NCBI GenBank assembly: GCA_040905245.1
Contig: JBBDRX010000042.1
Coordinates: forward strand, 1-8,076
DNA: 8,076 nucleotides
Direction of reading: 5' to 3'
Source of the DNA: JBBDRX01 sp040905245
GTDB taxonomy: Bacteria; Bacteroidota; Rhodothermia; Balneolales; Balneolaceae
Of this stretch, positions 5,758 through 8,076 are shown piece after piece (position 1 is the first letter of the stretch; every line of letters starts with the position of its first letter). The position numbers and the translations under genes were made by a program. Under the pieces are notes generated by a model. It was given only the letters and a program-made list of their open reading frames with translations, searched no databases and was not told the DNA's origin.

Positions 5758-6978
5758 ATGAAACGACGACACTTTTTAAGTATGATGGGGGGAGTTCCGT
5801 TCCTGCCAGCGGCCAGCTACGCCAAGACAAACAGAGTATCCGAATCGGCCCGATCGGCAGAGGATCTGGTTGGAAGCTATGAGGCAAGGTCCGACTATAT
5901 CATGGATTTGCTCTACGAGATTTGTGCTTTTGGTCCACGGCATACAGGTTCGCCGGCCTATCTTCAGGCGGCCCATGTTCTGAAGCGGGAGATGGAACGG
6001 ACACTGCCGTCCGTCGAGCTGGATCAGTACCAGTTTGAGGGATGGGAACCGATCGGTCTGCCGGAATTCAAAATCGGCCGGCAGCCGTTCGAGGTCTGGC
6101 CTTCCCAGGGAAGTGTTGGAACATCGCCGGAGGGAATCACCGGCCGGATGGAAAAGGAAGACGGCAACTTCTTTCTGGTCGATTCCGGAAGCGGAAAAAA
6201 GCTGGCCCGCTTTCTGATCAGTTCGTACGGCCGGGCTGTGCCGTCCTTTCAGCGGGACAGAAGTACACCCCCCGTCCGGAATATCGGGATTGGCCGCCAG
6301 GATGTTCCTCTGCTCGAAAAAGCGGCTGCTGAGCGTTCAGAGGCGTGGCTCAAGACTTGCAGCCGGACCGTTCCGAATGCTCACGGAGCTAATGTCGTTG
6401 GGCAGATACCCGGAAGGAGTCGCGACGAGATTCTGTTTATTTCTCATGCCGATTCTGTTTATACGACACCGGGCGCCCATGACAATCTCGCATCGGTTCT
6501 GATCATGATTATGCTGGCTCACGCGGCAACAGAAAGAGACTGGAATCATACACTGACGTTCATTGCCGCGGATGGTGAGGAGTTCGGCTATGTCGGGGCA
6601 TACAACTACGCCCGTGGCCGGACGTCACAACAGACGATGAACCGAATCAAGTATGTGATCAACATGGATTCCCTGACATATGGCCCGAACCTTTGGATCA
6701 ACTCTCATGTCGAGGAGCTTCACGAGCAGATCCGTGCCATTCACCGGGATCTGGGTATCGATACCGAAACCATCCATTCCGATGGCTCTGGATTTTCCAT
6801 GGATTCACTCCCGTTTGAACCGTCCGGTGCCAAATCGATGCATGTGAACAGCCGGGGATACGATGAAAAAACACTGCCTTTGTGGCATCGACAGGAAGAC
6901 CTGCCTCACGAGATTCCCCTGGACTGTGTGGATATCGCCTTCCGCGTCTTTAGTGAGTTTCTGAACCGGGTCGACTGA
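5758..6978 (+). CDS. Exported M28-family zinc metallopeptidase
   Basis: This 406-residue aminopeptidase-type protein has a co-catalytic dinuclear metal site. The M28 ligand set is complete and in order: His230 and Asp232 in HADS, Asp242 in GAHDN, catalytic Glu274 and metal-binding Glu275 in DGEEFGY, Asp304 in NMDS, and His377 in LWHRQED. The N-terminal part (about 45-95, with GPRHTGS) is typical of the family. The segment at about 100-205 resembles an inserted protease-associated region. Residues 1-22 form a signal peptide with a true twin-arginine (KRRHFL) and an SYA cleavage site, so the enzyme is probably Tat-exported. The family removes N-terminal residues from peptides; some members act as carboxypeptidases or glutaminyl cyclases, and I cannot tell which applies here. 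It follows the AGE genes by 102 bases on the same strand and is probably the last gene of the unit. No Shine-Dalgarno sequence is seen; the start is chosen for the signal peptide. Confidence 0.9.
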   Translation: MKRRHFLSMMGGVPFLPAASYAKTNRVSESARSAEDLVGSYEARSDYIMDLLYEICAFGPRHTGSPAYLQAAHVLKREMERTLPSVELDQYQFEGWEPIGLPEFKIGRQPFEVWPSQGSVGTSPEGITGRMEKEDGNFFLVDSGSGKKLARFLISSYGRAVPSFQRDRSTPPVRNIGIGRQDVPLLEKAAAERSEAWLKTCSRTVPNAHGANVVGQIPGRSRDEILFISHADSVYTTPGAHDNLASVLIMIMLAHAATERDWNHTLTFIAADGEEFGYVGAYNYARGRTSQQTMNRIKYVINMDSLTYGPNLWINSHVEELHEQIRAIHRDLGIDTETIHSDGSGFSMDSLPFEPSGAKSMHVNSRGYDEKTLPLWHRQEDLPHEIPLDCVDIAFRVFSEFLNRVD

Positions 6979-7013
6979 AAGACACAGAACACCGGGTTGA
7001 TCCACCAGAGTTA

Positions 7014-8076
7014 TCAGGCAGGCATGTAGTTTACGATCAGTTCACTGGCCGGCCCCCGGTTGCCGAGTACATCCACGCTTCGCATCTCCAGCCGGTTGAC
7101 GCCCGTCGACAGCTCCCATTGAAAGGCATGGCTCCGGGTGGTCACCGGTTGTCCGCCGTTGCTGATCACTTCAAAATGAGAGAATCCCGGGGTTTCCGTG
7201 GCCAGATGAACCTGAATGGATCCATCCCGGCCCGACTCAGCCGCATAGTCCACTGTGCAGAGCCGGTCGTAGATGTCCGATTCCTTGCGCAGGAAATGGC
7301 GGTGCTCCTGGGTCCGTGGCGTCTGTTCGTCGGTCCAGGCCAGATAGCCGTCCCATCCCCAGTGGGTACGTCCATGTGTCACCGGCGTGGGGTATGGTTG
7401 GCTGAGCCAGTTGCTGCGAGGTACCCAGCGGACATAGGCCGTATTAAACATCCCGTATCCACCATTGTATCCGGGTGCTGGAGCCTCTTCAGTAACCCGC
7501 CACCAGATGTAGTTGTTGTCGATTTTTCCGGAAAGTGCATAGCCATCGGTCCGGAATCGGATCGGGATCTCGTCGGGATCTGCCATTGCGCCCCGGCGGT
7601 CTCTCTCTTCATCGCTCCACGCATCCCGGTCTACCACTTCTCCATCGGGATAGTAGGTTTTCAGAAAGACCTCGTGCAACTCCAGTACGCTCATCGGTTC
7701 GCCCGTCTCCTTCGAAACAAAAATGGAATCGAAGTTAGGATCAACCATGAACCACTTTTCATAGTCGCGGGACCAGACTTCCGCCACTTCATGGCCGCCA
7801 AAGATGGCATAGTTCAGATTTACAATCCTTGCCGGAATTCCGAAACTCTGGCACGCCTGGGCAAGTACAACAGAGAAGAGCAGGCAATATCCGCCAATTT
7901 CGCCCGTTTCGCCAGGCGTCATGATCTGATCCCCGTTCCACTGGACGACGTCGGGAGCATCGGCTGTTGGCATGTGCCAGTCCCAACGGCTGGCTGCCCA
8001 GTTGTTCAGCTTTAGAATCAGTTCCGTCTCGTTTTTTGCTCCCCGGACCACCTCGTCCAGGTTGTTCTTGCGGCGA
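7014..8076 (-). CDS. Transglutaminase-like (papain-fold) domain protein, 5' end cut by the window
   Basis: The frame is open to the right edge, so the N-terminus lies outside; a GTG at 8049-8051 is not needed as a start. The visible part has the transglutaminase-like Cys-His-Asp triad: Cys in GGYC (7884-7886), His in GGHEVAEVW (7791-7793) and Asp in FMVDPNFD (7740-7742), spaced as in the TGc family. Bacterial members may be cysteine proteases, amidases or cross-linkers, and the activity is unknown. A middle region rich in Trp and Tyr (roughly 7570-7290) matches no domain I recognise. The last 70 or so residues (about 7230-7017) look like an Ig-like beta-sandwich, with alternating strands ending in NRGPASELIVNYM. 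The gene converges on the M28 peptidase gene, with 35 bases between the stop codons and no terminator hairpin there, so their 3' ends may overlap in transcription. Confidence 0.85.
   Translation of the reverse strand, partial: RRKNNLDEVVRGAKNETELILKLNNWAASRWDWHMPTADAPDVVQWNGDQIMTPGETGEIGGYCLLFSVVLAQACQSFGIPARIVNLNYAIFGGHEVAEVWSRDYEKWFMVDPNFDSIFVSKETGEPMSVLELHEVFLKTYYPDGEVVDRDAWSDEERDRRGAMADPDEIPIRFRTDGYALSGKIDNNYIWWRVTEEAPAPGYNGGYGMFNTAYVRWVPRSNWLSQPYPTPVTHGRTHWGWDGYLAWTDEQTPRTQEHRHFLRKESDIYDRLCTVDYAAESGRDGSIQVHLATETPGFSHFEVISNGGQPVTTRSHAFQWELSTGVNRLEMRSVDVLGNRGPASELIVNYMPA

Noticed and set aside
6979..7013. Bidirectional terminator between the convergent M28 and transglutaminase-like genes
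   Set aside because: The 35-base gap has no stem of useful length and no T-run on either strand.
7119..8015. 298-codon open frame on the + strand opposite the transglutaminase-like gene
   Set aside because: The - strand carries a clear Cys-His-Asp triad in the right order; the + frame has no recognisable domain.

Overview
The window is one protein-coding block with no RNA genes, insertion sequences or CRISPR arrays that I can see. Base composition looks moderate (about half G+C by eye). Start sites often lack a Shine-Dalgarno sequence. Nearly every product begins with a short basic leader of the form M-(K/N)-R-(K/R)-x-F followed by a hydrophobic stretch. Together these suggest a free-living Gram-negative heterotroph, perhaps from the Bacteroidota/Balneolota/Rhodothermota side. 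That placement is inference only.

Layout: a strong intrinsic terminator (24-64) closes an upstream transcription unit outside the window. Five genes then run on the + strand with gaps of 44, 77, 114 and 102 bases and no terminator-like hairpin between them: four consecutive paralogues of the N-acylglucosamine 2-epimerase (AGE) superfamily (135-1466, 1511-2845, 2923-4236, 4351-5655), then an exported M28-family zinc metallopeptidase (5758-6978). A transglutaminase-like (papain-fold) protein with a probable C-terminal beta-sandwich domain converges on them from the - strand (7014 to the right edge, 5' end missing); its stop codon lies 35 bases from that of the M28 gene.

The AGE cluster is the main point of interest. 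Characterised AGE enzymes (GlcNAc, cellobiose, mannose and mannobiose epimerases/isomerases) are mostly cytosolic, yet these four carry export-type N-termini. Copies 1 and 3 keep the expected catalytic set (Arg of the YEGR motif, GHxIE, Trp and Glu of the LWxxEE motif, and YHHPR). Copy 2 has lost the His, Glu and Trp of two of these motifs although its reading frame is intact, so it looks like a pseudoenzyme. Copy 4 is strongly divergent and has Gln for the GHxIE Glu and Asp for the second conserved Glu. All four end in the same short C-terminal tail.

My working model, an inference, is an envelope-located or secreted module in which two canonical AGE-fold enzymes, one degenerate partner and one divergent relative act on a sugar or glycoconjugate, with a peptidase and a transglutaminase-fold protein nearby that could deal with a peptide part. 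The real substrate cannot be read from the sequence.
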